From: Pricia antarctica
GTDB lineage: Bacteria; Bacteroidota; Bacteroidia; Flavobacteriales; Flavobacteriaceae
Assembly (NCBI GenBank): GCA_011050085.1
Contig: DRGL01000023.1
Location: 1-64,000, forward strand
Reading direction: 5' to 3'
DNA: 64,000 bases
Position numbers and translations under genes: made by a program. The notes beneath the pieces are model-generated. The model was not told the origin of the DNA. It was given only the letters and a program-made list of their open reading frames with translations, and ran no database searches. Below, piece by piece: positions 1 through 9,496 of the stretch. Position 1 is the first letter of the stretch, and each line of letters opens with the position of its first letter.

Positions 1-41
1 AAGAAAATGAACGATAAATAAAATAGGCAGGCCTTTAGCAT

Positions 42-584
42 TTATGACTTTTTGAATACTAAATCAAACTTTACGGTTACTTCGTCGCCAACGACGATAG
101 ATCCGAACATAGCGGTCGGTGGCTCTATGTCAAAGTCTTTTAAGGCAATACGCTGTTCACCCTTAACGCTTAAGCCACCCTCTTCTTGGGAGACTGTAGC
201 AGGTACGCTCACCTGCTTCTCAACTCCTGCAATCATCAAAGTACCTTTTAGTGGTTGACTTTCGCCAATGGCCGCTTCTGCATTGTCAACGATGAACGTA
301 ACCTTTGGGTACTCTTCTTTTTTTAGCGCCTCATGCATCTTATTATCCATTGCTGCGGCCCTATCGCTCAAAATATCCGCTACCACCGCAGAGAACTCAA
401 CAGCATTTAGGGTTTTGCCATCAGTATCTACTTTACCTTCCATGGAATTTGCGGTGACCGTCCAATCATGTAAACTAGACGAGCCATCTATAGTCATTGT
501 GCTCGCGTCGGATAAAACGTAAGATTCCTGGGCCATTACCAATGAGCCTATTGCCAAAAAAAGAAACGTAGAGATATTTTTCAT
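42..584 (-). CDS. YceI-like periplasmic protein
   Basis: This is a 180-residue secreted protein of the YceI family, a lipocalin-like beta-barrel that binds isoprenoid or other amphipathic ligands in characterised members. Residues 1-18 form a signal peptide ending in VMAQ. The mature part shows family features: an early S-x-HDWT segment (SSSLHDWTVTA), the MDNKMHEAL stretch followed by YPKVTF, and a C-terminal EVTVKFDLVF strand. Length matches the family. It stands alone on the minus strand with no partner such as a cytochrome b561 gene in view, so its ligand cannot be inferred. The window starts only 41 bases past its stop. Confidence 0.88.
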   Translation of the reverse strand: MKNISTFLFLAIGSLVMAQESYVLSDASTMTIDGSSSLHDWTVTANSMEGKVDTDGKTLNAVEFSAVVADILSDRAAAMDNKMHEALKKEEYPKVTFIVDNAEAAIGESQPLKGTLMIAGVEKQVSVPATVSQEEGGLSVKGEQRIALKDFDIEPPTAMFGSIVVGDEVTVKFDLVFKKS

Positions 585-973
585 TGTAAAGGTTTATAAT
601 TTATAGAACGTAATCGTTAGGTTCATTTATAGGCTTATTACCATACCTATTTGAGCGTTGTATATCTTGATGCCTCTCTTCGTATTATCGGCCAAAAGAC
701 ATAAATCAAAGGCTTTTGCTTTATCAAAATGTAAGTATCAAAAGTTGGATATTCATTCGACCCATACCGGTAGTACTACTACTTTCTACAACGTTTCGGC
801 AAGTCGCAAACTAGGTCTTTTCTCAATCACCTCAGCAATAAATAGGTATCGTTCAATTTGGTAAGATAACAGATAAATTAAATCCGAATAGCGCAAAAGG
901 TTTTTTCACATTGTATGGAAAAATTGGAAGCCTTCATCGCCAAGTAATCTAAGCTCTTACCTTATCGCCCACC
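585..973. other. Intergenic stretch, nothing recognised
   Basis: This gap lies upstream of the YceI gene and downstream of the SUMF1 lipoprotein gene. I see no convincing coding frame, no RNA gene and no strong hairpin. A 68-codon plus-strand frame at 658-864 has no signal, motif or start context and is probably chance. Confidence 0.4.
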
Positions 974-2017
974 CTATTCATCTAACACCGTAGACCAAAA
1001 CTTGGTTTGTTCTTCCGCGGAAGGCTGTTCTTTAGGACTAACCAATCGAAACCCAACGTAGTTCGAATCGGTAAACCACCAAAAACTTTTTGGAATTTGG
1101 GGATCTCTTTTTTGTTGATTCAAGCTAGAAGCCCTTCGAGCAGCCGAGCGCAATTGGTCGGCATCATCGTCCCATGACCCCCCACGAATGACTCTCGGAT
1201 GAATTACAGTTGGTATTACCCAAGGGTTTTTATCATCAGTGATGGCATAGGCATCCTCTTTATATTCATCCAAAGTCCATTCGGCCACATTACCGTGCAT
1301 GTCGTAAAGTCCCCATGGATTAGGCGCTTTGGTGCCGGTTTTTTTATATGCGTTATCCGAATTTTTATAGTATACCGCGTAAGCATCAATATCATCGACA
1401 GTATCCCCAAAACTATAGGCGGTCTGTGTACCAGCCCTTGCAGCGTATTCCCATTCCGCTTCGGTAGGCAACCGATAAAACTTTCCGGTAACGGTACTCA
1501 ACCATTTACAAAATACCAAGGCGGAATAGGCAGACATGCTTACCGCCGGAAATCCGTCTTTGCCCATACCGTACGAAGGGTCTTCGTATGGCGGACTCGG
1601 TCGTGTTATCGCATCGATTTTCATGACCTTATCATCATCTAACTTGACAAATATTTCCTTATTCTGTTTGAAAAAAAGTTCGAAAACATCCCAGGTCAGT
1701 TCGTTTTTGCCCATGTAAAAAGCATCTAATGCTACCTCTTTCTGCGGGCCCTCATCTGGTTTACGATCGGCTTCCGAATCGGGACTCCCCATCGTAAAGC
1801 TTCCTTCTGGCAGTAGCACCATGTCGAAATTAATTTCCGTCTCAGGAATCTCTTGAGTATACGTTTCGTTTGTTGTTGCTTCCTGATTGGCAGCGACCGG
1901 TTCTTCACGAACCATTTTCTTTGCAGTTTCTTGATTGGGAATTGCCTGCTTGGACTTGCAAGATTGTAATACGGCTCCTATTAGGAACACGGAAAAAATA
2001 ATTTCTCTAATTTTCAT
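974..2017 (-). CDS. SUMF1/FGE-fold lipoprotein (GldK/GldJ-like family, unlinked copy)
   Basis: This is a 347-residue lipoprotein with signal peptide and lipobox LQSC (Cys20), followed by a low-complexity linker and a formylglycine-generating-enzyme (SUMF1) fold from about residue 65 to 330. Typical blocks are present: MVLLPEGSFTMGS, RLPTEAEWEYAARAG, GLYDMHGNVAEW, VIRGGSWDDD and NYVGFRLV. Only two cysteines occur, the lipobox Cys and the one in FCKWL, so the copper-binding Cys pair of active FGE is absent. A structural role like GldJ/GldK is more likely than sulfatase activation. It resembles gldK at 19458-20813 but is shorter and 17 kb away. A perfect dyad lies about 90 bases upstream of its start. 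Confidence 0.85.
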   Translation of the reverse strand: MKIREIIFSVFLIGAVLQSCKSKQAIPNQETAKKMVREEPVAANQEATTNETYTQEIPETEINFDMVLLPEGSFTMGSPDSEADRKPDEGPQKEVALDAFYMGKNELTWDVFELFFKQNKEIFVKLDDDKVMKIDAITRPSPPYEDPSYGMGKDGFPAVSMSAYSALVFCKWLSTVTGKFYRLPTEAEWEYAARAGTQTAYSFGDTVDDIDAYAVYYKNSDNAYKKTGTKAPNPWGLYDMHGNVAEWTLDEYKEDAYAITDDKNPWVIPTVIHPRVIRGGSWDDDADQLRSAARRASSLNQQKRDPQIPKSFWWFTDSNYVGFRLVSPKEQPSAEEQTKFWSTVLDE

Positions 2018-2106
2018 TCGCGTTTCAGTTAAGTTTGGTTAAAAATAACAGTTTTTTTTCGATTGAATGTGAATAGTCTTAAGCCTAAGCTTTTGTTTCA
2101 ATACAT

Positions 2107-2123
2107 CCCATTTTTAAAATGGG
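2107..2123. promoter_or_regulatory. Perfect dyad upstream of the SUMF1 lipoprotein gene
   Basis: Eight-base arms CCCATTTT and AAAATGGG flank a single T. It lies about 90 bases upstream of the minus-strand start at 2017 and lacks a T-run on either side, so an operator is a better guess than a terminator. No regulator is identified. Confidence 0.3.
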
Positions 2124-2301
2124 TACATAAAACTTTTAATATTAGTTGTTCAGTTTTAATATACCAATTTCTTTACCGGGAATTATAGCTTCACAAATCG
2201 ATATCTTAATTACTTTCTCAATGGATAGAGCCTTTTTTTTACAAAGGGCTAATTCTAATTATATCAATTAAATACCCCAATCCATTAGTCAGATTTGAGC
2301 A

Positions 2302-2501
2302 TTGGTAACACCAGCATTTCGGGTAAACAATCTTGAAGATTTTTGGTGGTATCTAAAGACGTTTTCGGCTTTGGTAATTACAATTTTTATGGCCAATATT
2401 TTTAATGGGATACACCTACAGTTTTGCTCAAAGCGGTAGTTGTTAATGCAAAACTCGGTAATCTTGAACGCCCGCACCACCCAATACCCAAAGACTTGTA
2501 A
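2302..2501 (+). pseudogene. Possible broken-gene remnant, unrecognised
   Basis: An open frame from a TTG at 2302 to a stop at 2437-2439 reads with protein-like composition (for example NLEDFWWYLKTFSALVI, a Trp-rich then hydrophobic run). A second frame, shifted by one base and ending at 2499-2501, continues with VVVNAKLGNLERPHHPIPKD. The two pieces could be one short membrane-protein fragment broken by a frameshift. I do not recognise a family, and chance is a real alternative. Confidence 0.2.
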
Positions 2502-2645
2502 AGACTTCCTATTTTAAATTTCCTGTCAAACATACTTCGTAAATGTACATTGGGTAGACCAACCTATTTTAAGGGTTTACCGTGTAATGGGTCAGATTCT
2601 TCTAGAAGGCTTTCCGATTAGTTTGTGTAACTAATTTCGCACTTC

Positions 2646-2673
2646 TTGTTATAAATAGAATAGTATATATTTG
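2646..2673 (+). promoter_or_regulatory. Flavobacterial promoter for head-GIN gene
   Basis: A TTG at 2646-2648 and a TATATTTG box at 2666-2673 are separated by 17 bases, matching the Bacteroidota TTG/TAnnTTTG consensus. The ATG follows 25 bases downstream of the -7 box. Confidence 0.5.
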
Positions 2674-2698
2674 ATTGTTAAATCTAAACTTCCCAGCA

Positions 2699-3379
2699 AT
2701 GCCGAAATTATCCTTAGTACTGATTTTATTCTTTATTTCCATATCTATCTTTGCCCAAAAGTCAAATACCAAAGAACTTGAAAAATTCACTGAACTTAAG
2801 GCTTATGATAGAATTGTCGTTACGTTAATTAAGAGTAACGAGAACAAATTGGTAATTACCGGTGATGAAAGAGATGAAGTGGAAGTCGACAACGATAAGG
2901 GACTTCTCAAAATTAAAATGGAATTCGATAACTTTTTGGATGGTGACGAGGCCAAAGCAACTTTATACTATACCGAGACGCTTACTTTAATCGATGCCAA
3001 CGAGAACGCCAAAATCATGTCGGAAGAAACGGTAAAGGGTGATCGCGTCGAAGTCAGAACCCAAGAAGGGGGTAAAATCGATCTGAAAGTGAACTTCGAA
3101 AATTTGTTCACCAAATCTATAACTGGTGGAGAAGTAAGCCTGACCGGTTCTGCTAAAAAGCAAGAGATAAGTGTTAACACCGGTGGTAAGACCTATAACA
3201 AAAATTTGAATACCGAAGAAACTACCGTTTCTGTCAAAGCAGGTGGTCGTGCCGATGTTAAAGCTTCTGACAAAGTTACGGCAGAGGTTCGGGCCGGTGG
3301 TTCGATTTACATATATGGAAACCCAAAACTCGTAGATTCCAATAAACTTTTTGGCGGTAAGATAGAGATAGTAGAGTGA
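2699..3379 (+). CDS. Head-GIN (DUF2807) secreted protein
   Basis: This is a 226-residue exported protein. The start is set at the ATG at 2699 because it begins a clean signal peptide (MPKLSLVLILFF... ending IFAQ); the frame is open from a TTG at 2675, but that would prepend eight residues upstream of the signal peptide and sit right against the -7 box. The mature part matches the putative auto-transporter adhesin head-GIN domain: FTELKAYDRIVVTL, a right-handed beta-helix with Gly-Gly turns (TGGEVSL, TGGKTYN, AGGRADV, AGGSIYIYG) and a closing YGNPKLV motif. The family is common in Bacteroidetes but its biochemical role is not established. It is preceded by a strong promoter and appears monocistronic. 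Confidence 0.85.
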   Translation: MPKLSLVLILFFISISIFAQKSNTKELEKFTELKAYDRIVVTLIKSNENKLVITGDERDEVEVDNDKGLLKIKMEFDNFLDGDEAKATLYYTETLTLIDANENAKIMSEETVKGDRVEVRTQEGGKIDLKVNFENLFTKSITGGEVSLTGSAKKQEISVNTGGKTYNKNLNTEETTVSVKAGGRADVKASDKVTAEVRAGGSIYIYGNPKLVDSNKLFGGKIEIVE

Positions 3380-3422
3380 ATTTCATATCAAATCATAGAC
3401 TAGTCCGATTGGTAAGCTATAT

Positions 3423-3605
3423 CTACTGTTCGATATCGGTCGCCTGAAAACCCACTAAGTCATTATTCTGAAATTCTGGTGTAACTTCAATCGGATTACA
3501 ACAAACCTCACAATCTTCAACGTAAGTTTGTTTACGGATCGATGGGTCCATCAACATAGATATTTCTTCCCAGCAATAGGGACATTGAAAGAAGTGTTCG
3601 TACAT
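3423..3605 (-). CDS. CPXCG-motif small zinc-ribbon protein
   Basis: This is a 60-residue cytoplasmic protein of the CPXCG-motif cysteine-rich family. The start is placed at the internal ATG at 3605, because family members begin [13 protein letters not shown]; the longer frame to 3701 would add 32 unconserved residues and overlap the upstream gene. Cys8 and Cys11 (CPYC) with Cys32, Cys35 and Cys36 (CEVCC) form a probable zinc ribbon, followed by NPIEVTPEF. The function is unknown. It lies 73 bases downstream of the Gfo/Idh/MocA gene on the same strand and may be co-transcribed. Confidence 0.85.
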   Translation of the reverse strand: MYEHFFQCPYCWEEISMLMDPSIRKQTYVEDCEVCCNPIEVTPEFQNNDLVGFQATDIEQ

Positions 3606-3678
3606 AGCAAATGATTTTAAAAATTGAACGATAGCGCATTTCGGATGTATACAAAAGGGCTCACTACGCCCGAAAATT

Positions 3679-4698
3679 TCATAAGTAAACCAATTTTTCA
3701 CTTTTTGAAGAGTCGTAAATCGCCGCTATTACCGCTACAGCCTTTCTAGCCTCAGGGCCTTCAACCATGGGTGCCCTATTCTTTTGAATCGCATCGATCA
3801 TATCGATAATAACTTTTTTATGGTTTTGATGACCGATGGCAGTAGGGTCGGCGGCACCGCTTCCCTTGTCTGCATTCGAAGTTGGTTCGAATGTTGGGGT
3901 ATCTTTTATATTCCATGCTTTTATGCTCCCACCTTCCATAAGAATACTTCCCATTTCACCGTAGATTTCAATACGTTCGGGATAGCCTGGAAATAATGCC
4001 GTTCCAGCCGTTATAGTTCCGATAGCTCCATTTTGAAAATTGAGTATTCCTGCACCTACATCCTCTCCTTCTATATTATGCACGAGCGTACTTACTTTCC
4101 CAAAAACAGATGTTACGGAACCCATAATATGCAGCAATAGGTCAATTGTGTGTATGCCTTGGTTGATGAGTGCTGCACCGCCGTCAAAGGCCATAGTACC
4201 CTTCCATTTGCTATCATCGTAGTATTTCTCGTCCCTGTACCAATTAATGTGGGCGTTGCCCATGACGAGCTTACCCAATTTTCCGGAACCAACCGCTTCA
4301 ACGACCCGCTGATAGTCTTCCCCACACCGATTTTGCAAGGTACAACCCAATTTTACGTTTTTGGCTTTACAAAACGCTATAACCTCATCAATTTTATGCG
4401 GAGTAGTTTCCAATGGCTTTTCGCACAAAACATGCTTGCCTGCACTAGCCGCTGCTTTGATGGCCTCACCGTGCCGCCCACTTTCGTTACAGACACAGAC
4501 CAAATCGATATCATTTTGTAGAAATTCATCCATAGTATCGAATACGGGTACGCCGAAGGCCTTTTCCGCCGACTCCTTTCGACTTGCAGATTTGGTATAT
4601 AATGCCACGAGCTCGCCTTCGGCCAACTCGTCAATACATTTTTTATACGTGTTTACGATTGAGCCCGTACCTACGATTCCAATATTGATTTTTGACAT
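3679..4698 (-). CDS. Gfo/Idh/MocA family NAD(P)-dependent oxidoreductase
   Basis: This is a 339-residue soluble dehydrogenase, probably acting on a sugar or inositol derivative. The Rossmann motif VGTGSI is at 9-14, the family CEKP motif at 92-95 carries the catalytic Lys94, and the [16 protein letters not shown] segment places the conserved His at about 183. The C-terminal alpha/beta domain follows. The substrate cannot be read from sequence; no sugar transporter or kinase is linked. Length is normal for the family. Confidence 0.9.
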   Translation of the reverse strand: MSKINIGIVGTGSIVNTYKKCIDELAEGELVALYTKSASRKESAEKAFGVPVFDTMDEFLQNDIDLVCVCNESGRHGEAIKAAASAGKHVLCEKPLETTPHKIDEVIAFCKAKNVKLGCTLQNRCGEDYQRVVEAVGSGKLGKLVMGNAHINWYRDEKYYDDSKWKGTMAFDGGAALINQGIHTIDLLLHIMGSVTSVFGKVSTLVHNIEGEDVGAGILNFQNGAIGTITAGTALFPGYPERIEIYGEMGSILMEGGSIKAWNIKDTPTFEPTSNADKGSGAADPTAIGHQNHKKVIIDMIDAIQKNRAPMVEGPEARKAVAVIAAIYDSSKSEKLVYL

Positions 4699-4844
4699 AA
4701 TATTTCTTTTTATGAACTGGCAAATATATCGCGCCGAACAATTTGATTATAACCAAGAAAGACGCGCCTTCGAATCGGCAACTTTTTGAATTTGAAAGAT
4801 GGGAAATTTAATTTCTGAAGATTCCCGCCAATCGATTACTACTT

Positions 4845-6203
4845 TTAAAGTTCAACGTTCAGTAATTGGCCTGTAAGCTGTAATAATTGTAATTCCGCCA
4901 GTTTTGCGTCGTATTTGGCCAAGTTCTTATTGGTTTGGGCGTTTAGCAAATTGATTTGCGCCTGACGGAACTCTATCGACGTTATTCTCCCCAGTTTAAA
5001 TTGCTCCTCTGAACGTTCAAAATTATTCTGGTTTGTAAGCACGTTTTGTTCCTGTATTCTAAAAACTTTCAATCGGTTTTCAAAGATAGCCAAAGCGTTG
5101 ATGATATCACGGTCTACCTCAAGCTCGACCTGCTGCTGTAGAAGCTCTTGGTTTTCGTAAGCAATTTTGGCGTTCTTAACACGTACCGTAGTACCGCCGC
5201 CATCAAAGAGATTCCAAGTTAGGCTGGCGCCAAGACCAAAATTCCAGGTCGTGTTATCAGTGCCCGGGAAAAAGGCCGAGGCGGCACTTTGGCTTAGATT
5301 CCAACCATACGTGCCATTTAAATCTAAATTAGGCAAGTAGCCAGACTGGTTCACCTTAATATCATAATCGTTTATTGCGAGATTACGTTCGGTCTGTAAA
5401 ATGGCTACGTTGTTCTCCTGTGCCTGGGCTATAAGGTCATCGAGTTGCAATCGGGGAATGAACTGTACCAATGTATCGACCTCGAAGCTCTTGTTCAAAT
5501 CTTGATTTAGAACTACGTTCAGATCTCGTCTGGTATTCTCCAGTTCTTGTTGGGTGTTTAGAAAATTGATACTATCATTGGTCACATCGACTTGTGCATT
5601 TAGAATATCCAACTTGGTGTTCTGTCCGTATTCAAAAGCATATTCCGCTCTCGTGATACGTTGGGTCGAAATTTCGAGAGCTTCCTGTAATACGTTTTTG
5701 TTCTCTGTCAAACGTGCCACTTCAAAATATACACTAAACAATTGAAGAAGTGTATTTTCAATGGTCTCCCTTGCTTGAAGTTCGCTTAACTGATATTCTT
5801 CCTTGAGCCTTTTATACGTATAAAAGCGACCCAGTCCGTCGAACAACGTATAGTTTAAGTTGACCGCCGAATTGTAACGCTGGGCTTCGGCCTTATAGAT
5901 ATCCAATGGGTCTCTTGAACTTCCATCATCATTTAGCTGTCCTGGAAATTCGATGGTAGAATCGTCTCGATTATAATTCGCCCCGGCGGTGCCGGTAAGC
6001 GTGGGTAGATATCCGGAATTCAAAACGCTTTTGTTGTTCTCGGCTATTTCAACCTGGTTTCGGGCTACCATAATACCGAAATTGTTTTCCAACGCCAGCT
6101 TGACCGCATCTCCCTTTGAAAGCACCTGTTCTTGACCTTGAAGACTAGTAAATAGAAAAAAAAGCGGAAGTAGAAGTATATGTAGAAAACTATATCGTAT
6201 CAT
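4845..6203 (-). CDS. TolC-family outer membrane efflux channel
   Basis: This 452-residue protein is the outer membrane channel of a tripartite efflux system. It has an N-terminal signal peptide (hydrophobic LLLPLFFLFTSLQGQ) and two OEP repeats with long heptad-like helices. Family segments include LSKGDAVKLALENNFGI near the N-terminus and a second-repeat helical run with AKIAYENQELLQQQVELE. It is the third gene of a minus-strand operon, 26 bases after the RND pump gene. With the adaptor and pump it should form a channel from the periplasm to the exterior. The transported compound is not predictable. Confidence 0.92.
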   Translation of the reverse strand: MIRYSFLHILLLPLFFLFTSLQGQEQVLSKGDAVKLALENNFGIMVARNQVEIAENNKSVLNSGYLPTLTGTAGANYNRDDSTIEFPGQLNDDGSSRDPLDIYKAEAQRYNSAVNLNYTLFDGLGRFYTYKRLKEEYQLSELQARETIENTLLQLFSVYFEVARLTENKNVLQEALEISTQRITRAEYAFEYGQNTKLDILNAQVDVTNDSINFLNTQQELENTRRDLNVVLNQDLNKSFEVDTLVQFIPRLQLDDLIAQAQENNVAILQTERNLAINDYDIKVNQSGYLPNLDLNGTYGWNLSQSAASAFFPGTDNTTWNFGLGASLTWNLFDGGGTTVRVKNAKIAYENQELLQQQVELEVDRDIINALAIFENRLKVFRIQEQNVLTNQNNFERSEEQFKLGRITSIEFRQAQINLLNAQTNKNLAKYDAKLAELQLLQLTGQLLNVEL

Positions 6204-6229
6204 TCGTAAGCATCAATTACTTTAATTCT

Positions 6230-9200
6230 TTATTTATCTATTTCGGGTGTCACCTTTGAATTGGTTCTCGTTTCAATAGATATATGGGATGGCTTTCGGG
6301 AATGATGCGCCTCTTCTTCCTGTTCCTTGATGGCTCGCTCGACCTCTTCTTTGGTCACATCATTACCTGTAACCAACCACTTGGTGCCTACTTTCGCTTT
6401 ATTGCTAAAGGATAAAAACAGGGGAAGCATAACTAAGGTCAACAAAGTTGCAAAACCTATTCCGTAGGCAATAGAAATGGCCATTGGAATTAAAAATTGC
6501 GCCTGTCGACTTGTTTCGAATATCAAAGGTGTCAAACCGGCAATGGTTGTTATCGAAGTCAAGAAAATCGCCCTAAACCTAGAACGCCCAGCTTCGAAAA
6601 TAGCTTCATCGAACAACATACCGTCCCGAAGGTTACTATTAAATTTTCCGATAAGCACGAGACCGTCGTTAACCATAATACCGATTAAAGCGATGATACC
6701 CAAAATCGAAAGAACGTTCAATGGAAAATCGTGTAACCAATGCCCAAATGCCACCGCCGGCAAACTAAAGGGAATCAAAAGAATCAGCATTAAAGGTTGG
6801 CTAAAACTTCTAAAGGTAAATGCAATCGTAATGTAGATCAGTGCCAATACCGTGAGACCGACTACCTTCAAAGAGCCGGTAAGCTTGTCCAACTCGCGGT
6901 TTTGGCCCTCATAGGATGCCGATACCGTAGGATATTTGGATTGAATTTCGGGCATGATATTATTTTGGATATCAGTCATCACATCAGTGGGACTGTCTTT
7001 GATATTTTTCATATCTGCAGATACCTGAATTTCCCGCCTACCTTCCAATCGGTTAATGGCAACGTCGCCGCGTTCTATGGTGTAGCTGGCAATTTCTTTG
7101 AGGGGTACCCTACTACCATTAGGTGCGGCTATACGCATTTCATCGAGGTCGGTAATAGAAGAACGGTCGGCACGATCATACCGCACCCATACCCGTATCT
7201 CGTCTTGACCCCTCTGGAAGCGCTGGGCCTGAACACCGAAAAAACCGGCTCGTACTTGGTTCATTACCGTTCTAAGGTCAAGCCCCAGTGAATACGCATT
7301 ATCTTTTAGACTGAGCTTTATTTCCTTAATGCCAGCCGGATCGGTGTCTGCAATGTCTTTAAGTGCAGAATTACTTTGAAGTATGGCTTTCAGTTCGCTC
7401 TTCGCCGCTTTCAGTTCTTCAATATTATTTCCCAATAGGGATACCGATACGGGCGCACCACCAAAATTACCTCCTGATCCATAAATAAGGCTCTCGACTC
7501 CGACTACAGGACCCACTAGCTCTTCCAATCTTTCAGTTACCATATTGGCACCGATGGCATCGGGACGCTCTTCGCCAGGTAGTAGGTTAATGGATAAGGT
7601 TGCAGAAGAAGACCCAGGTCCAACCTCTTTGATCATGTTTTCAAAAAGAATCTTATCGGTACCCTTTAAATACTTTTCAGTCAGCTCTTTATTGACGATT
7701 ATCGCCTTTTCTTCCACTAGGGATATAATCGAATCGGTTACATTTTCATTTGTACCATTGGGCATTAAGAGCGAAATCTGCACCCTGTCACTGGCAATTT
7801 GGGGGAAAAATGCGGTACGAACGACACCACCGCCAACGAAACCGAATGTAAGTACCAATGCCATGACGAATATGCCGAACATCAATACTTTATAATTTAG
7901 GGCAAATCGAAGTAAAGGTGTGTATAAGCCATCCCGCATCCACCGCATAAAACGGTCTCCGCCCTCGTTGATGATACGCAATTTGGCAAAACCTTCCGCC
8001 AATTTAGTTTTCGGACTGTTATCTACAGGTTGAAGCGCTTTCGAGTGGGCCAAATGCGCAGGAAGAATAATCAATGCTTCAATCAATGAGACAATCAAGG
8101 TAAGGATTACGATAACGGAAACCTCCCCAAAAAATTCCCCGATACGGCTATCCAAAAATAAAAATATTGAAAACGCCAAAATAGTGGTGATAATTGCGGA
8201 AATAATCGGTGGTAAAACCTCCAATGTTCCATCTACGGCCGCTTGAACGGGAGACTTTCCCTTTTCGTAATGCTGATAGATATTCTCTGCGATGACGATA
8301 CCATCATCGACCAAAATTCCGATGACAATAATCATTCCGAATAGGGAAAGCACGTTAATTGTAACATCGAAAAATCCCGCGAAAATGAACATTCCTAAAA
8401 AGGCGACTGGTAGACCAAAGGCCACCCAAAATGCAAGCCGCGTATTAAGAAAAAGGGATAAGAAGATTAACACCAATAACATTCCCTGCCATGCGTTGGT
8501 TATTAAAAGTTGTGTTCGTCCATTGAGAACATCCGATAGATCGCGCACGATGCTTAACTTGACGTTATCGTATTTCTGGTTGAACTCAGTAATGTATTCC
8601 TTGATTTTATCGGCCGAAGTAATGAGATCTTCGGTATTGGTACTGGTAATAGTAGTACTTACAGACAAATTACCATCGAAATATGCAGCTTCGGGCGTTT
8701 CCGAAAAACGATCACGGAGTATTGCCACGTCTTTTAGTCGCACCGTTCGACCCGACGCATCGGCGCGAATAATAATATTTGACAGCTCGTCGCCGTAATA
8801 GGACCTGTTGTTTGCTCGAATCAAGTACTCTTCGGCGTCGGTCTTGATATTTCCACCGGTAACAAGAATATTGGCGTTGGCCACCGCCTGTGAAACTTCA
8901 TCAAAGGTCATATTGTATGCCAGCAAACTATTCTCGTTAACCGCAATCTCAATTTCTTCTTCAGGATACCCGGCTACCTCAATTTGTGATATACCCTCGA
9001 TGGCACGAATATCATTCTCTATCTGTCTGCCGATCTGCTTTAAGGTGGCCAAGGGAATATTTTCGCCACTGATGGCAAAACTGATGGTTTCCCGTACCGC
9101 CTCTAGTTTCGAAACAATCAAAGGTTCCATCCCGGTCGGGAAAGTGGGCACCCTATCCACTGCATTCTTTACCTCGAGCATCATAAAGTCGATATCCCTT

Positions 9201-9496
9201 CCTTTTTCGATTTCGACGTTAATGCTGCCGCTATTTTCCCGAGATGTCGAGGTTACCCTGTCTACTCCCTCAAGGCCTTTTAAATTATCCTCTATTTTTA
9301 AAACGATACCTTCTTCCACCTCTTGTGGCGAAGCACCCGGATAGGTGACGGTTATTAAAATATTCTTGGAATCCGTTAGGGGAAAAAACGAAGATTTCAA
9401 AGACTTGGCGCCAACGATTCCGAACACCGCAAAAGCAATGATAATAACATTTACCGCAACATGATAACGAATAAAATATTCTATAATTTTGCGCAT
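6230..9496 (-). CDS. RND-family efflux pump (AcrB-like inner membrane transporter)
   Basis: This 1088-residue protein has the RND layout: TM1 at about 13-30, a first periplasmic loop, TM2-6, a second periplasmic loop and TM8-12. The proton-relay Asp pair is retained in GILVDDGIVIAENIY at about residue 397, and the second half has the matching GIMVNDGLVLIGKFN with its Lys. These features fit a proton-driven HAE-type multidrug pump and not a CusA metal pump, although no substrate can be deduced. The C-terminal 50 residues are a charged cytoplasmic tail. The start overlaps the adaptor stop by one base (TGATG), indicating translational coupling. Confidence 0.95.
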   Translation of the reverse strand: MRKIIEYFIRYHVAVNVIIIAFAVFGIVGAKSLKSSFFPLTDSKNILITVTYPGASPQEVEEGIVLKIEDNLKGLEGVDRVTSTSRENSGSINVEIEKGRDIDFMMLEVKNAVDRVPTFPTGMEPLIVSKLEAVRETISFAISGENIPLATLKQIGRQIENDIRAIEGISQIEVAGYPEEEIEIAVNENSLLAYNMTFDEVSQAVANANILVTGGNIKTDAEEYLIRANNRSYYGDELSNIIIRADASGRTVRLKDVAILRDRFSETPEAAYFDGNLSVSTTITSTNTEDLITSADKIKEYITEFNQKYDNVKLSIVRDLSDVLNGRTQLLITNAWQGMLLVLIFLSLFLNTRLAFWVAFGLPVAFLGMFIFAGFFDVTINVLSLFGMIIVIGILVDDGIVIAENIYQHYEKGKSPVQAAVDGTLEVLPPIISAIITTILAFSIFLFLDSRIGEFFGEVSVIVILTLIVSLIEALIILPAHLAHSKALQPVDNSPKTKLAEGFAKLRIINEGGDRFMRWMRDGLYTPLLRFALNYKVLMFGIFVMALVLTFGFVGGGVVRTAFFPQIASDRVQISLLMPNGTNENVTDSIISLVEEKAIIVNKELTEKYLKGTDKILFENMIKEVGPGSSSATLSINLLPGEERPDAIGANMVTERLEELVGPVVGVESLIYGSGGNFGGAPVSVSLLGNNIEELKAAKSELKAILQSNSALKDIADTDPAGIKEIKLSLKDNAYSLGLDLRTVMNQVRAGFFGVQAQRFQRGQDEIRVWVRYDRADRSSITDLDEMRIAAPNGSRVPLKEIASYTIERGDVAINRLEGRREIQVSADMKNIKDSPTDVMTDIQNNIMPEIQSKYPTVSASYEGQNRELDKLTGSLKVVGLTVLALIYITIAFTFRSFSQPLMLILLIPFSLPAVAFGHWLHDFPLNVLSILGIIALIGIMVNDGLVLIGKFNSNLRDGMLFDEAIFEAGRSRFRAIFLTSITTIAGLTPLIFETSRQAQFLIPMAISIAYGIGFATLLTLVMLPLFLSFSNKAKVGTKWLVTGNDVTKEEVERAIKEQEEEAHHSRKPSHISIETRTNSKVTPEIDK

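Larger units (their letters stand above)
2018..2698. other. Long intergenic region with a dyad and a possible coding relic
   Basis: This 0.7 kb region separates two divergently transcribed envelope protein genes. It holds a perfect dyad at 2107-2123, a plus-strand stretch at 2302-2501 that looks like degraded coding sequence, and a good flavobacterial promoter at 2646-2673 for the head-GIN gene. The minus-strand frame at 2289-2480 has no recognisable feature and overlaps the relic. Confidence 0.5.

Noticed and set aside
658-864. Plus-strand frame of 68 codons
   Set aside because: No family features and poor composition for a protein; likely chance.
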